Assembly: GCA_037783415.1 (NCBI GenBank)
Contig: JAZGTN010000074.1
Span: forward strand, 372,001 to 436,000
Direction: 5' to 3'
DNA from: Leptasterias polaris
Lineage: Eukaryota > Echinodermata > Asteroidea > Forcipulatida > Asteriidae
Length of the DNA: 64,000 nucleotides
Shown here: positions 30,816-43,313 of the stretch, piece by piece
Layout: each line of letters opens with the position of its first letter
Numbering within the stretch: position 1 is the stretch's first letter
Program-made: the position numbers and the translations under genes
The notes under the pieces: model-generated
Databases searched by the model: none
Told to the model about the DNA's origin: nothing
Seen by the model: the letters and a program-made list of their open reading frames with translations, nothing else

Positions 30816-32248
30816 TACACAAAATTCCATAGTATTAAGCACCGGTAATTAACTTTAAGAAATGAAGTAAAACAATAGTATATTGTATTGAAGCTGTATT
30901 TGTCACAACCTTGGTGTGACTTATATGCCTCAGCGTTTGTACCGGATTCCTCTTTAGAGTATAGCAGTTTGGCACGAGGTGGTGGATCAAAGACCAGAAA
31001 AAGTCTTCCAGAACAATACATGTTTGACATTATAAAGTGACTAAGCTTTAAACTAACTAATTGTTTTGCTTTTGTACATCTGCTACTGACACAAATTGTG
31101 TGGCGATACATTCCAGTTTTAGATTTTAGCTTGTCTTTGTATTTTGTTGACTTCTGAAACTTATGTACAAAATTAAAATAGTTTGAAATATGTAAATATA
31201 TAAATACCTGGGATATTTTATCCATTCTGGATGAAAAAGAGGGGATCACGTGGCCATGTTTAAATGTGCAATATAATACGCGGTGAGGAGTGTTTTAGCC
31301 GGAACATCTGACGTCATTGTTCGAGGCTCGTGAATAATGCCAGAGACCTGCCTGACCGGATGTTGCCATATGTACCTTTGACCTTGCATTAATTTCACAC
31401 GGAGGTTTGCATTCAATTCACACGTAGCATGATGTATCTATACAAATATTGCATAGTGAATAAAACAACATTGCACACATTACGCACACGTTGCATGCAG
31501 ACGATCGAAAGTGCAAGCTGACAAGCTACATCACCTCGGACCAATCACCACAGATATGGAAAGCTTACGTCACAGCACGTTTATTCAATGAAATCATTGT
31601 ATCCAATGCAATCATTGGGCCTGTAAGACCAGTGCCTGTCTTCATTCTTGCGGATAAAGGCAGGGGACCTATCAGTCTAGGAGTGTTTAAACATGGCATG
31701 AGGAAGTTGAGTCAAAGAGGGCGCTATCAGATGATTGAGAAGAGCGCGCAAATTTCACGGTCCAATTGAAGTTGGTTGGTTGGTTTGTTTAATTAGTTTC
31801 CACTCAAATAAATGACACATTATAAAACAACTATAAATTGATTAGAGTGCCATCAAGAAACCTACTTCATTTGTATCGATTACCCAATGTACGTTCCAAT
31901 GGGAGAGTGGTGTATTCATGTGAACTAGATATGAATGCTTTTCTTGTATATTTTATGCTTTTCAAATGAAGAATGGTACATTAAGTCGCATATTCTTTTG
32001 CTCACGCAAGTTCAAAACTTCAAGATTCAAGAAGCATTTTCATATTATTAATAATACCACATTGTTATTTTATTCCAGTTGTTAATTACAATACATTAAA
32101 TGAATAGTTTATAATTCCAGAGCTAAAGGTTCAATTTAGATGTTAAATAAACACAAAACAGCGATTGTATGTCACTAGGCCATGTTGTGTTTACTGCTGC
32201 GGCGCCCTCTGCGAACATGAAACGCCTTTATAGACGACAGTCTATCGA
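30816..32248. other. No gene seen
   Basis: Intergenic or 3' UTR sequence. Open frames of 92 and 147 codons lack recognisable similarity. Confidence 0.45.
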
Positions 32249-33312
32249 GAACAATAACACATTGAGAATACCGAGAACAATAACACATCGAGAATACCGA
32301 GAACAGTAACACATTGAGAATACCGAGAACAATAACACATCGAGAATACCGAGAACAGTAACACATTGAGAATACCGAGAACAATAACACATTGAGAATA
32401 CCGAGAACAGTAACACATTGAGAATACCGAGAACAATAACACATTGAGAACAATAACACATTGAGAATACCGAGAACAATAACACATCGAGAATACCGAG
32501 AACAGTAACACATTGAGAATACCGAGAACAGTAACACATTGAGAATACCGAGAACAATAACACATTGAGAATACCGAGAACAATAATGACACATTGAGAA
32601 TACCGAGAACAATAACACATTGAGAATACCGAGAACAATAACACATTGAGAATACCGAGAACAATAACACATTGAGAATACCGAGAACAATAACACATTG
32701 AGAACAATAACACATCGAGAATACCGAGAACAATAACACATTGAGAATACCGAGAACAGTAACACATTGAGAATACCGAGAACAGTAACACATTGAGAAT
32801 ACCGAGAACAATAATGACACATTGAGAATACCGAGAACAATAACACATTGAGAATACCGAGAACAGTAACACATTGAGAATACCGAGAACAGTAACACAT
32901 TGAGAATACCGAGAACAGTAACACATTGAGAATACCGAGAACAGTAACACATTGAGAATACCGAGAACAATAACACATTGAGAATACCGAGAACAATAAC
33001 ACATTGAGAATACCGAGAACAGTAACACATTGAGAATACCGAGAACAGTAACACATTGAGAATACGAGAACAATAACACATTGAGAATACCGAGAACAAT
33101 AACACATTGAGAATACCGAGAACAGTAACACATTGAGAATTATACCGAGAACAATAACACATTGAGAATACCGAGTACAATAACACATTGAGAATACCGA
33201 GTACAATAACACATTGAGAATACCGAGAACAATAACACATTGAGAATACCGAGAACAGTAACACATTGAGAATACCGAGAACAATAACACATTGAGAATA
33301 CTGAGAACAATA
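32249..33312. repeat. 26-bp minisatellite, about 41 copies
   Basis: The unit is AATACCGAGAACAATAACAC plus ATTGAG, with A/G and T/C variants (ACAGTAAC, CATCGAG) interspersed. Occasional units are shortened (GAGAACAATAACACATTGAG without AATACC) or have insertions (AATAATGACAC, AATTATACC). All three minus-strand frames are open because the unit has no stops there and 26 is not a multiple of three. The resulting long open frames are artefacts. Confidence 0.95.
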
Positions 33313-35221
33313 ACAAAATGATACATCAGAACTCAAACAATTATCAAACCCAACAAATAAACAGACAAAACAAGCCTCTAAACAAACGCCCCTCAAGCCC
33401 CTCCCCCAACTTATAACAAACGAATCAAATAAACAGTAAACTTGAAATAGATATGATAGTTCCCAATAAATGAGTGGACGTTGCTTGTGACAAAGCAATG
33501 AAACGTCGTCAAACTACAATGTAACGTTATTTCTTTACCGGACGAATTTTAAGTACACTACCCACTAGTGGCTCTCGCACTTTTCATTTTCAGATTATTT
33601 TCAGGTGAAACGCGCCGTTCCCATAAACACATTGGTTAACTTAAAAAACTGTTCAGTTAGTTACCCCCCCCCCCCCCCCCCCCCCCCCCGACAAACTCCA
33701 AGATTATTCCCAGTTTGGGTTTGATTCTTGAGCAATGAGCAGTAGGGCATCCTCCGTGTGCCCAAACCACTCGATAGACGAACAAAGTACACTGGCAGTG
33801 CGTTGAAAACAAAACATTAATATTTGGTGCTTGTATTGTTAAATTCCTCTCTAAATCACAGCAAATTTGTAAAATTGGAGTTAGTAGCGCCTATACACAT
33901 ACATGTACTGATGCAACTCAGACTCCTCCTACGCAATTGTTAGCCGCGGACTATTTGTACGGCGACACCGTACATTGGGTTGAGTATACAGGAAGCCAGG
34001 ATGGAGCCCTATGGCGAGTATGCACTAAAAAGTACAAGCAAGAAGGCGCCTACGCATTGCGGTCAAGTGAAGACCCTACATAATGCAATGATGCGTCCTA
34101 CATGCAGGGAAAGATAACAACCTCAGATGTTATGTATTCCTTTAGAAACTTCAACTTGCTGGGGAGAATGCAGTACAAGTCCTGTGTACAGGTTAGTCGC
34201 AGCAAAGACGCGAGAGGTTCATATGTTCAGTTTCAGTTTCATTCCGAGCTGTTATGCAGTGTGTGTGAAGATCGTCGTTGTAAGTAAACAAGTTATTTCT
34301 TCTGCACTCTGCTGTTATTCATTTCGAATGTTTTACGAGGGTGGTTGTCTAAGCCTTGGATATAACTACCTAAGTAATTAGATGTGGTATTGTAGTTCAA
34401 AATGAACGTAAAATGTCGTGTTTTGCTTTGATTAAGACCGTATAAAGTATAAAGCGCTATATAATAACTGCATATTATTATTATTACTTGTCTACTACAA
34501 GCCGCATCATGTAATGCTGACCTCCTTCGTCTGGGAAAGAGGTTGTGTTGTGTTTTTTAGGTGTTCGGGCAACAGCCAAACACCTATTGTTATTATTCGG
34601 GTTCTTGTCGTATTTGTTAGTTTTGCTTATTATTCTCATCGAACCTTGTCCGCAAGCAAATCAGAGTTGCAAAGTTTGTATCAACTTGAAACTTTACATG
34701 TAGTTAGAATGTAACTATTTAAAAATGAGTACGTTGTGACGTCATGATGTCAGGTGCGTCATTAAAGTTTTAAAATGACCATATGCTAGTTGCTGAATTT
34801 CATGAAATACTAAAGCTACGATGTTCATTGGACATCGTCAGCCCTTCACTACCGGTCGCATCGGAAGGTCAAAGTTTGCTATGTTTTTCTTCAAAGAAAT
34901 GTGGGGTTTTTTCCAAGCCAAAACCCAAATTTATGTACATTGGATCAATTTGAAATCTACGACTACAACAGACCTCGATCTTATTTGTAATCACGTCATC
35001 ATGATGTCGTCAAGCACCATGTGAAGTCACCTTAAAGGTGCTGCATAAGTTTGGTAATTGGAGCCTACTGATTGTGTTAATCAAATGTAGGTACATACTA
35101 CATACAATCAAACTAACCTGTGAAAGTTTCACTTCTAAAGGTGGTCGTGTTTTTGAGATGTCACCGAAAACCGGAGCGAATATTTCCACGCAGGAAGAAT
35201 ATTCCCCTTAGGAATACACAG
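33313..35221. other. No confident gene; poly-C run and a SINE tail
   Basis: A 26-base C run is at 33664-33689. At 34450-34492 AAAGCGCTATATAATAACTG followed by (ATT)n matches the 3' tail of the SINE at 49269-49618, a heavily truncated copy. An open frame at 33862-34083 with a good acceptor before it is unassigned. Confidence 0.5.
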
Positions 35222-35256
35222 TCTGAGAAGCGTTTCTGACAGAAACGCTTCTCAGA
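35222..35256. repeat. Perfect 17-bp palindrome
   Basis: TCTGAGAAGCGTTTCTG, one A, then its exact complement. It lies in non-coding DNA and may be the core of a short palindromic repeat family. Confidence 0.85.
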
Positions 35257-35855
35257 TTCAAATTTTGGGGAATAAAAAGTGATATATTTTTCCATAGTTA
35301 AAAGTTAAAAGTTTCTCAAAGTTCATTATACTACCCAAAGCTGCTGTACTTCTTACCAAGTATTAAGTTTTTATTGCCATTAATTTTCAGAGTCATTACC
35401 AAACGTGTACTGTGTGCACGTCTCAAAGATTAAATTTTACAGGAAAAAATGCACAACGAAGCAAAAACATTGCGTGTATTAGAAGCTGCGATGTGTAACA
35501 TCCGAAACTTAAGATCATGTTCTAACGACAGCATCAAATGGCACGATACGTCACCTTAAAGGGACACACCGGCTTCGTTGTGCTATTTGGACTACATCAT
35601 AGACTAAAACATTGCTCCAAAGGACTTCCATGAATGGAGAAGAACGGTACTTAAAAGAAACCATCAAATTTGGCCGTTTGCGAGCATTTTTCAAAAAACG
35701 AAGGTCACATGGGTTATCCGAACCACATTTTTGGTTCGGCTAACCCTGATCTTCGGAGTTAGTTTACTTCCAGCCGTATAAAAATTAATTACTGCACCAA
35801 AATCAGCTCTGTTTTTTTAACAATTAATCTTGAGTATTTGACCCAAACAAAGTAC

Positions 35856-36314
35856 GTTTTCAAATTATGGATACAAGTTGTAAATAATTATAAGAAATCG
35901 AACGTAAGATTTTATTTTAGAGAGTCCGAGCAATGGAAGCGTGTTTTACAGTGCACAGCGTGGGGGCTACCACACGTAAAACAGGGGCAATCATCGTGTA
36001 GCTTGTGGTGGGGCGGTGGGTCGGTGGGTCGGTGGGGGTTACGCGACGGAAACCCCCGAGACAAGAAATGGCTGTACCTGGGAGCTCATGAACATGTGGG
36101 AGGGGTAGGGAGCCAGACCACCAAGTACGTTGTCATTGCTGGTGTGTCAGTCTGTACACCTTGCTAATCGAATATGCTGTTTCAAAATTGCTCCGTTTCT
36201 ATGCTCTGTGTACCTTCCTTCTCCCGATTTGTACGGAATGTGTTGGTAATTAAATAAGACATATAGTGTCAATACATGGGAATACCACTTTTGTTATATT
36301 GACGGGTGCAATTA
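35856..36314. repeat. Direct repeat, left copy (~400-460 bp)
   Basis: The stretch from TTCAAATTATGGATACAAGT to GACGGGTGCAATTAG matches 43500-43885 in the same orientation, with a shared core GAGCTCATGAACATGTGGGA. The left copy has extra GTCGGTGG units and an extra AT-rich stretch near the start. The two copies bracket the TIR element and the Gypsy element. Confidence 0.8.
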
Positions 36315-36907
36315 GTATTTTTTTTAATTGTGGCAACAATAAATAAAAATTAAATAAAACGGCTGGTAAAGCGTATACGCTGACCTTTGACTGCTATTGG
36401 TTTTTTCCCGATCATTTCTCGTTAATTATGTGACATTGTTTTATTTAAAAAATATATAAAAACCATCTAGAAATAATTGTGTATGATTCTACATTTAACC
36501 GGTATGACCCTTTGAAGGTGCAATTTTACAAGATCTATTTAAACAGAAACAAATTGCGCAATCAAGCTCGGGATGTGTACATCTACAATTTAAGGTCAAA
36601 TCACGATGACGTCGTTAAGTGTCACGTGACGTCATCTTAAAGGCGCAGTTTTAAAAGGAACACGCCCGTTTTCTTGTGAAACTGTTTGCTTGTGCGTTCC
36701 CGTTCACCTAGTGTTTGTCAGGTGGAAAACACACGAGCTCTAGTTTATGCTTGGTTCCATCAGAGCTATCGTGGGCCTTATCAAATGACTCTCAATACTT
36801 TAGGTTTCTGGTTTGCTCATACCTAAATTATGTCACTCAGGAAGTTCGCCATTTTACAACGTCCCAGTATCCCAACAAACAATGTGGGACAGGCTCATGG
36901 GGTCATG

Positions 36908-37800
36908 GCCCTGTCACACCTTGACGATTTAGCCAGCGTATGCCGACGTATCAAAATTTCTCTAAAACGCCGGCATACGCTGAACTATCGATGTTTTTCC
37001 AATTTAGGGCGTATATATAGCGTATTCATAACGAGTTGGACGTATACATAACGTAATAGTAACTTATAATATAGAACGTTTCGATAACTTATCTATAACT
37101 TATACCAACGAATGCTTAGCGTGTTGCCGGCGTTCACAACTTATGCCAAACGATAGTCTAACTTATGCATAGCGCGCGGCATCGTATCGCAGACGATTAC
37201 GTGTCGTAGCCTACAAAAAGGCTGCCGCTCGACGATTCATATCATAACCGCACTAGACATCGCAGTGTCCTCCTGCGAACCCATTTTTTATAAACTAATT
37301 CCCCTAAATGCTGCCGATACGCCATTAATGGTAGCTGTAAGTAAGAAACACGTTCAGTAAGTTCTGTGGTCGTCCGGAAGACGTCAAAACGTCTGTACAT
37401 ACGTTAATATGCGATAGGAGATAAGTTCGACATAGGTTCAAATCAACGTTACTCATAGGTTAGAAATACGTTTTGGGTACTCTAGACATTATCTCGACGT
37501 ATGTAGACTTATGAGTAACTTAAGTAACGTGTGTGAACGTGTGTCAACGATCGCATAACTTACCTAAACGTATGGCCCGCGTATACGGGACGTATGAGCC
37601 ATACGCTGGCATAAGTCGTAAATTTGTGTGCATGCACAACAAATTTCGACGACCTCGCCGTACTACGACGTATAACAGCGTGCTCTAGCGTGCTCTTAAC
37701 TTACACCAAACTTATCCATAACTTCGACGTATTCGACGTATTCGCCAAATTTGTCATACGTCGGCATACGCTGGCTAAAACGTAGACTTGTGGACAAGTC
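36908..37800. mobile_element. Non-autonomous element with long TIR (TTTAGCCAGCGTATGCCGAC)
   Basis: The left end ACGATTTAGCCAGCGTATGC at 36924 is mirrored by GCATACGCTGGCTAAAACGT ending at 37783. Weaker pairing extends to about 36908 and 37800. The interior is a mosaic of short words (ACTTAT, ATAACG, CGTATA) on both strands and codes for nothing visible. Exact ends and target duplication are unclear. Confidence 0.7.
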
Positions 37801-38000
37801 GTTAAATGTCTGTCGCGGTGATAGCGGAACGGCTTTCTCGCAATATCCCGCGAGAGGGCTGCTCTGTGCGAGATTACTGCTCTCAAGACTGGTCGCATTT
37901 ACCGACTTGTGAAACCCGCAGGCGGTTTGTGCACGGCCTATGGGCACTTCAGCCGATTTCGTACGGACGCATCTGATTGGTCAATTTCGTTATATCTATG

Positions 38001-38305
38001 TGTGACCAAGCACTTTAAGTGCATTGCCCCTTTAACAGTAAACAGGGTGGTGGTACAAGGAAGGCACACTGGTTGCCCTAGCAACAGCCCACTGTCTGAA
38101 GGCCTTATGCCCCCACAGTATGGCCAGCCTGAGCCTAGCTCACTTGCGTTCTAGACTTCATTGTGATAACGAGTATTTCAAGATTCAATCAGACAAAGGC
38201 AGTTTCCAGAGATCCATTCCCACTCTTGTTCTACTTACCTATCAACCCTTTTTTTTTGCTATTCAATAAACTTACTTGTACAAACAACCAATTTGTCGGG
38301 TCACA
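38001..38305 (+). mobile_element. Ty3/Gypsy element, 5' LTR (305 bp)
   Basis: Begins TGTGACCA and ends GGGTCACA. TATG precedes it (37997-38000) and also follows the 3' LTR (43314-43317), a 4-bp target duplication. It differs from the 3' LTR by about three substitutions and a T-run length change, so insertion was recent. AATAAA near 38264 is the likely LTR polyadenylation signal. Confidence 0.93.
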
Positions 38306-38381
38306 AGCGTCGTAGACAGGATACAAGTTAAGCAAAAAAAAAAAAAAAAAAAAAAAGTTGGTAGCGTGACCAGTAACAAGG

Positions 38382-39376
38382 ATGGAGGCACTGCAGGAGC
38401 AGGTCAAGCTATTGGCGGCGAAGCTAGAGGAGATGAAAACTGATAAGGGGAAGGTAGTTACACCCAAGATAGTCGTCGTGCCTCGAGACCGTGGGACAAA
38501 ATTGTCAGGAAGGCCAACCAGTGACAAGGACCCAGAAGTTCGTGAGTGGGCGGAAGACATGTTCCGGCTTACCAAAGACTTGTCAGATGACGAGGGTGCA
38601 CAAATAGTCCTGGACCACCTCACCGGTGGCGCTCGTACGGCAATCCGCCTGTGCCCCCCTTCAGAGAGGAGCACTCCAAACAGAATCATAGAGCATATTC
38701 TGCAAACCTACACGTGTCATGAAACCCCATCTACTCGCTGGGAAGATTTCTATGGCCGAAGGCAGAAGGGAGGCGAATCGATCCAAGAGTTTTCACTGAA
38801 TCTTCTAAAGTTGCTACGGAAGGTAGAAGTTGCCTCGCCCGAGGGCAGCCCCCTGCTCGATAACAAGGATGCAATCCTAAATGAAAGGTTTTCGTCAGGC
38901 CTGGCCGATGCATCCCTACGCAGAGAGGTCAGGCGGTACATTCAGGAAAATTCAGGAGTAGAGTTCGCTGACATCAGGAACAAGGTCATGTCCTGGGAGA
39001 GCCCCCCACCACCCCCTATGCAGAGGCCCGTGCAGCCAAGGTAAAGATGGAAGACACTGGGATCAGTCTTCAAAAGCAGCTGGATCAGCAGGCTGCCCAT
39101 TTGAAGGCCACACAGGAAGCCCTGAGTCAGCTTTGTGGACAGGTGTCCCTACTTCTGTCACATCAGAAGACCCCTAGCCCCATGGGAGTTAACAGAGGCC
39201 CACCAACCTGCTACAACTGCAACGAGGTTGGCCACATCGCTCGATACTGCCCCAAACCCCAGAGACCGAGGAGACCATCCCCTACAGAAGCCCGTGCTGC
39301 ACACCAAAACTGGACCGAGGCCATGCCATTCCACCCATCTCAACTGAAGGCTTCCCCAAACGCCAACCCTTCACTG
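38382..39376 (+). pseudogene. gag: Ty3/Gypsy gag (one frameshift)
   Basis: Structural protein that packages the element RNA. ATG at 38382 begins a coiled-coil-like start (MEALQEQVKLLAAKLEEM), followed by a capsid-like region (RWEDFYGRRQKGGESIQEFS) and a zinc knuckle of the CCHC type (CYNCNEVGHIARYC) near 39208. The frame stops at 39042-39044 (TAA in CCAAGGTAAAG) and the zinc-knuckle part continues in the next frame, so the copy carries a frameshift. A poly-A run of about 23 (38334-38356) lies between LTR and gag. Confidence 0.85.
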
Positions 39377-39378
39377 TA

Positions 39379-40161
39379 ATGAGCCAAGCACTGGAGGGAA
39401 GAGCAGCTGGCTCAACAGGTTGGAGTAAAGAGGAAGTCTTTGGTAGGGCAGTGGCGAAGAGTCCTGAAGTTACAATTCCCATTCTGGGTCATCAGGTACG
39501 CTTTATCCTCGACACGGGCAGTGAAGTGACTGTCCTACCAGAGACTATATTTAGAGAGTTGTCATCCGGACAACCTGCGATTCAAGACGTCACAAAGTGG
39601 CTAAAAGTATTGGCAGCGAATGGTGAAGAACTTCCTTACGCCGGCTACACGGAGCTTGATTTGGACATCCTTGGGATCCAGCTTGGCCGTGTAGGAGTAT
39701 TGGTGTCAAAGTCGTCAGGAGCAAACAGCGCCCAACCGACAGGCCTGCTAGGCTGCAATGTGTTCCGAGAGTTGAGGGCAGCACTTAAAGAAAGGTTCGG
39801 CAGAGGATATCTTGCTTCTGGCCCCCTTGTGGAGGCTACACCTTGGGCCAATGCTCTGCTTGCGTACGAGATAGAGGAGCGGACAAATACACCAACAGGA
39901 TTCGCGAAGCTAGGTGGAAGAGTTCCGGTTTGTGTACCTGCCAGGAGCAGTAGGGTGCTAACCTGCACCACTAGACAAGTAACGCGAGGGTCTACCGAGG
40001 TACTTGTCCAGGCCATTCACGACACCGCTGGGAACCTCCCAAGAAACTTAGCGGTAGTAGACACGTATTCATCCGTGCAGGAGGGACTTGTCTCTGCGAA
40101 GGCATCAACGTTGGTGAGGAGGACATGTGGATCCAACCAAAGAGTCGCATCGGGATGGTAA
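39379..40161 (+). pseudogene. pol: Ty3/Gypsy pol: aspartic protease part
   Basis: The retropepsin active site FILDTGSEVTVLPE lies near 39500, with the second conserved segment LLGCNVFRE near 39748. The frame ends at 40161 and the next pol segment (DEGPLPFDVHLGDSSIDPDQ) is in a different frame from about 40125, so pol is broken. Confidence 0.8.
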
Positions 40162-41660
40162 GCCACGCAAAGGTACTCCAGTCAGAGGAGTGCACAATCC
40201 TAGAGACTAGCGACAGCATTCTGGTCGACCTTGGGAATAGGCGCGAAGCCCACACCAACTGCACAACAGTAGAGCCACGAGATGAGGGACCGCTACCTTT
40301 TGATGTGCACTTGGGTGATTCTTCAATAGACCCAGATCAACGGAGGCAGCTGACGGCACTGTTGAGGAAGTACCAAGATGCCTTTTGTCGGTCAGAAGAA
40401 GATCTTGGTTTCACAACAGCAGTGAAACATAGAATCCCAACAAAGACGACCAACCCATCTGTGTGCCACATCGCAGAGTCCCACCACATCAGATGACGAA
40501 AGTAAAAGCACACCTGCAAAAGCTGCTGAAGCAGAACATAATTCGACCCTCGACCAGCCCCTATGCAGCTCCAGTGGTCGTTGTCATGAAGAAAGATGGG
40601 AGCATCCGTCTCTGTGTTGACTACCGGGCGCTCAATGAGAAAACCAGGAGAGATGCCTACCCTCTGCCACGCATCGACGAGGCGCTAGACTCGTTGAAGG
40701 GGGCCAAGTATTTCAGCTCAATAGATTTAGCACAAGGTTACCACCAGGTTGCAATCGAAGAGGAGGACATCCCCAAAACAGCATTCAGGGCTGGTACTGG
40801 GGGCTTGTACGAATATCTGCGTATGCCATTTGGGTTAAGCAACGCTCCCGCCACCTTCCAGCGGCTGATGGAAGCAATCATGGGTGACCTGAACTACAAC
40901 TCCATACTACTATACCTGGATGACATCCTTGTGTTTTCCAGCAGTTTCGAAGAGCACTTACTTCGACTAGAGACAGTCCTGAAGCGCCTTAGGCACCATG
41001 GCCTCAAAATTAAACCAAGTAAGTGTCATCTATTCAAGGATTGTTGTAACTACCTAGGCCACGTGGTATCATCTCAAGGGATAGCGACTGACCCGCAGAA
41101 GACAGAGGCCATAGGCTCATGGAAGGTCCCGCAAAGTGAGAAAGATCTACGCTCTTTCCTCGGTTTAGCTGGGTATTATCGTCGATTTGTCAAAAACTTC
41201 AGCCAGATAGCAGCCCCTCTCCATGCTCTTCTCACTAAAGGAGGGTGCAGGAAGGGTTCCGCTTGGAGACGTCCCTCCCCCAGACAGAAGCAAGAGTTTT
41301 GCAACAGATGGAGCCCAGAATGTACCAAAGCGATGGAGGAATTGAAGGCTAGGTTGACATCTCCACCAATCCTCGGCTATCCAGACTTTACACGTCCATT
41401 CATAGTGGAGACCGATGCCTCCTTCGATGGCTTAGGAGCCGTACTGTCCCAGGACCAAGAGGAAGGACGAGTGGTCCTGTGCTATGCCAGCCGCAGCCTC
41501 AGACCGCCAGAGAGGAACATGTCAAATTATAGTTCAATGAAGCTGGAGCTGCTTGCCCTCAAGTGGGCGGTAACGGAAAGGTTCCGTGACTATCTTCTGG
41601 GTGCATCTTCCGTCTATACAGACAACAATCCTCTCTCTTATTTGAAGACCGCAAAGCTGG
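40125..41660 (+). pseudogene. pol: Ty3/Gypsy pol: reverse transcriptase and start of RNase H
   Basis: RT copies the RNA into DNA and RNase H removes the template. Motifs are KLLKQNIIRPSTSPYAAPVV, IRLCVDYRALN, YFSSIDLAQGYHQV, RMPFGLSNAPATFQRLM and the catalytic YLDDILVFSS, then FLGLAGYYRRFVKNFS and RNase H residues (VETDASFDGLGAVLSQ, SMKLELLALKWAV, VYTDNNPLSYL). A frameshift lies near 40470-40490. Around 41655-41665 RNase H jumps directly to the extreme pol C-terminus: the rest of RNase H and the integrase core are deleted. Confidence 0.88.
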
Positions 41661-42527
41661 AAGCTACCCTACCGAGTAATGTCACGCCCACAAGAGAATG
41701 TGTATGAAGTTCAGTTAGCTGATGGCACTGGAAAATCCAGAAGAGTGACCAGGACAGAGTTACTCGACACCCGAGAGGTAGTGCCCGATGTTCCCATCGA
41801 TGGTGAAGATGAAATAGCTTCAGACAATGATCCCCCGTCCCTACACAAAGTAGAGGAGACTGTTCACCCCACAGTCTCCCCCGAACTGTCGGATCACGTA
41901 CCTTCCAAGGAACTTCCACAGTCTACATCTGATCCAATAGCGACTGACTCAACAGATGTGCCAGATGACCCCATGGACGATCTCAATTTGTTGATTAAGT
42001 TTGATTCTCAGTACATGGAGACCCCTCCAGCAACTGGGAAAGCAGTAGATGTTCAACCCCAATCCCTGCACAAAACAGAGGAGACTGCCGTCCCCGCAGT
42101 CTCAGTGCCCGCTCCTGCCGCTGTGCCAAGTATCTCCATCACATCAACGACATCTACCACTGAAGATGTTCTGTCTTCTACTTCTGCCGCAATCCCGTAA
42201 CGTTGAAGAGGCTGTACCTACCGATATTGACGTTTCTACTTCATCTGACCCACATGCAACAACCACAGTTATTGAAAACCCCAAGCCTAAACTGAAACCA
42301 ACTCTTTCTTCAAATGATCCAGTGAGGGAGACCAGGACACCACTACACCCACTGGTGCCCCATTGAGACGATCGAAGAGACTTGCTAGCAAAAACCCCCC
42401 AAGTAAAATCAACAGGCAGGTTCGGACAGAAGAACTTCCTTCTTCCTCCCATGACGAAACCGAGGATACTTCCGTCATAGCAGATGGAGATGAACCCCTT
42501 CCCGGACAGATCATGGACAGATGTTAG
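41661..42527 (+). pseudogene. pol: Ty3/Gypsy pol: C-terminal tail after the integrase deletion
   Basis: Following the deletion the frame reads RPQENVYEVQLADGTGKSRR and VTRTELLDTRE, the kind of tail that follows the integrase of this group. A long Ser/Thr/Pro-rich acidic region follows. After a frameshift near 42200-42365 it ends with PLRRSKRLASKNPP and EPLPGQIMDRC. No HHCC zinc finger or DDE core is present, so this copy cannot integrate on its own. Confidence 0.75.
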
Positions 42528-43009
42528 CCGGACAGTTGCTGCAAGGATGAATGACTCTGAGCAAGTTGATTTAGAACTCTAAATGATATGATTAAGTTGT
42601 GTATTTGGGTTCTCCTCAGGGTTCATTTAAAACTGTTGAAGCATTGCGAACAAAAAAGTTTTTTTGCAAGTTTGGCCAAAGCACTCTGAAAGTTTTTTAG
42701 TTGTTGGTTATATTTGATTTTTGGAAGCATATGTATGTAACATGACTCATTTTAAATTGCTTTATTTTTTATGTTGCAAATTTGATTTTTGGTTGGATTC
42801 AGCTAAAACCTCCTGCGCGTCAGCCAGACACATTAGTTGGGGCATGAGGAGAACACTGTATACTCAACTACCAGATTCGCGAGGCCGATTATAATACTCA
42901 GTTCTTATAACATTTTGATTCATTGATTTAATGTTCGGTTTTTTTAATTTTTAAGTTTTGCATGCCATTTATTGTTGGTGTGGAATCCAACAACGTCGCA
43001 GAGGAGAGT
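42528..43009 (+). other. Ty3/Gypsy 3' untranslated region with polypurine tract
   Basis: Non-coding stretch between the last pol codons and the 3' LTR. GCAGAGGAGAG directly before the LTR (about 42998-43008) is the likely plus-strand primer. Confidence 0.65.
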
Positions 43010-43313
43010 TGTGACCAGGCACTTTAAGTGCATTGCCCCTTTAACAGTAAACAGGGTGGTGGTACAAGGAAGGCACACTGGTTGCCCTAGCAACAGCCCA
43101 CTGTCTGAAGGCCTTATGCCCCCACAACATGGCCAGCCTGAGCCTAGCTCACTTGCGTTCTAGACTTCATTGTGATAACGAGTATTTCAAGATTCAATCA
43201 GACAAAGGCAGTTTCCAGAGATCCATTCCCACTCTTGTTCTACTTACCTATCAACCCTTTTTTTTGCTATTCAATAAACTTACTTGTACAAACAACCAAT
43301 TTGTCGGGTCACA
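43010..43313 (+). mobile_element. Ty3/Gypsy element, 3' LTR (304 bp)
   Basis: Same sequence as the 5' LTR apart from AAG/AGG near the start, CAGTATGG/CAACATGG in the middle and one T fewer in the T run. Followed by TATG. Confidence 0.93.

Noticed and set aside
32175..33498. Minus-strand frames up to 418 codons, Cys/Leu/Val/Ser-rich
   Set aside because: Product of the stop-free 26-bp minisatellite; equal openness of all three frames shows there is no coding selection.
33862..34083. 73-codon open frame after a good acceptor (CCTCTCTAAATCACAG)
   Set aside because: Could be a terminal exon, but there is no upstream partner, no family resemblance, and one open frame of this size is expected by chance.
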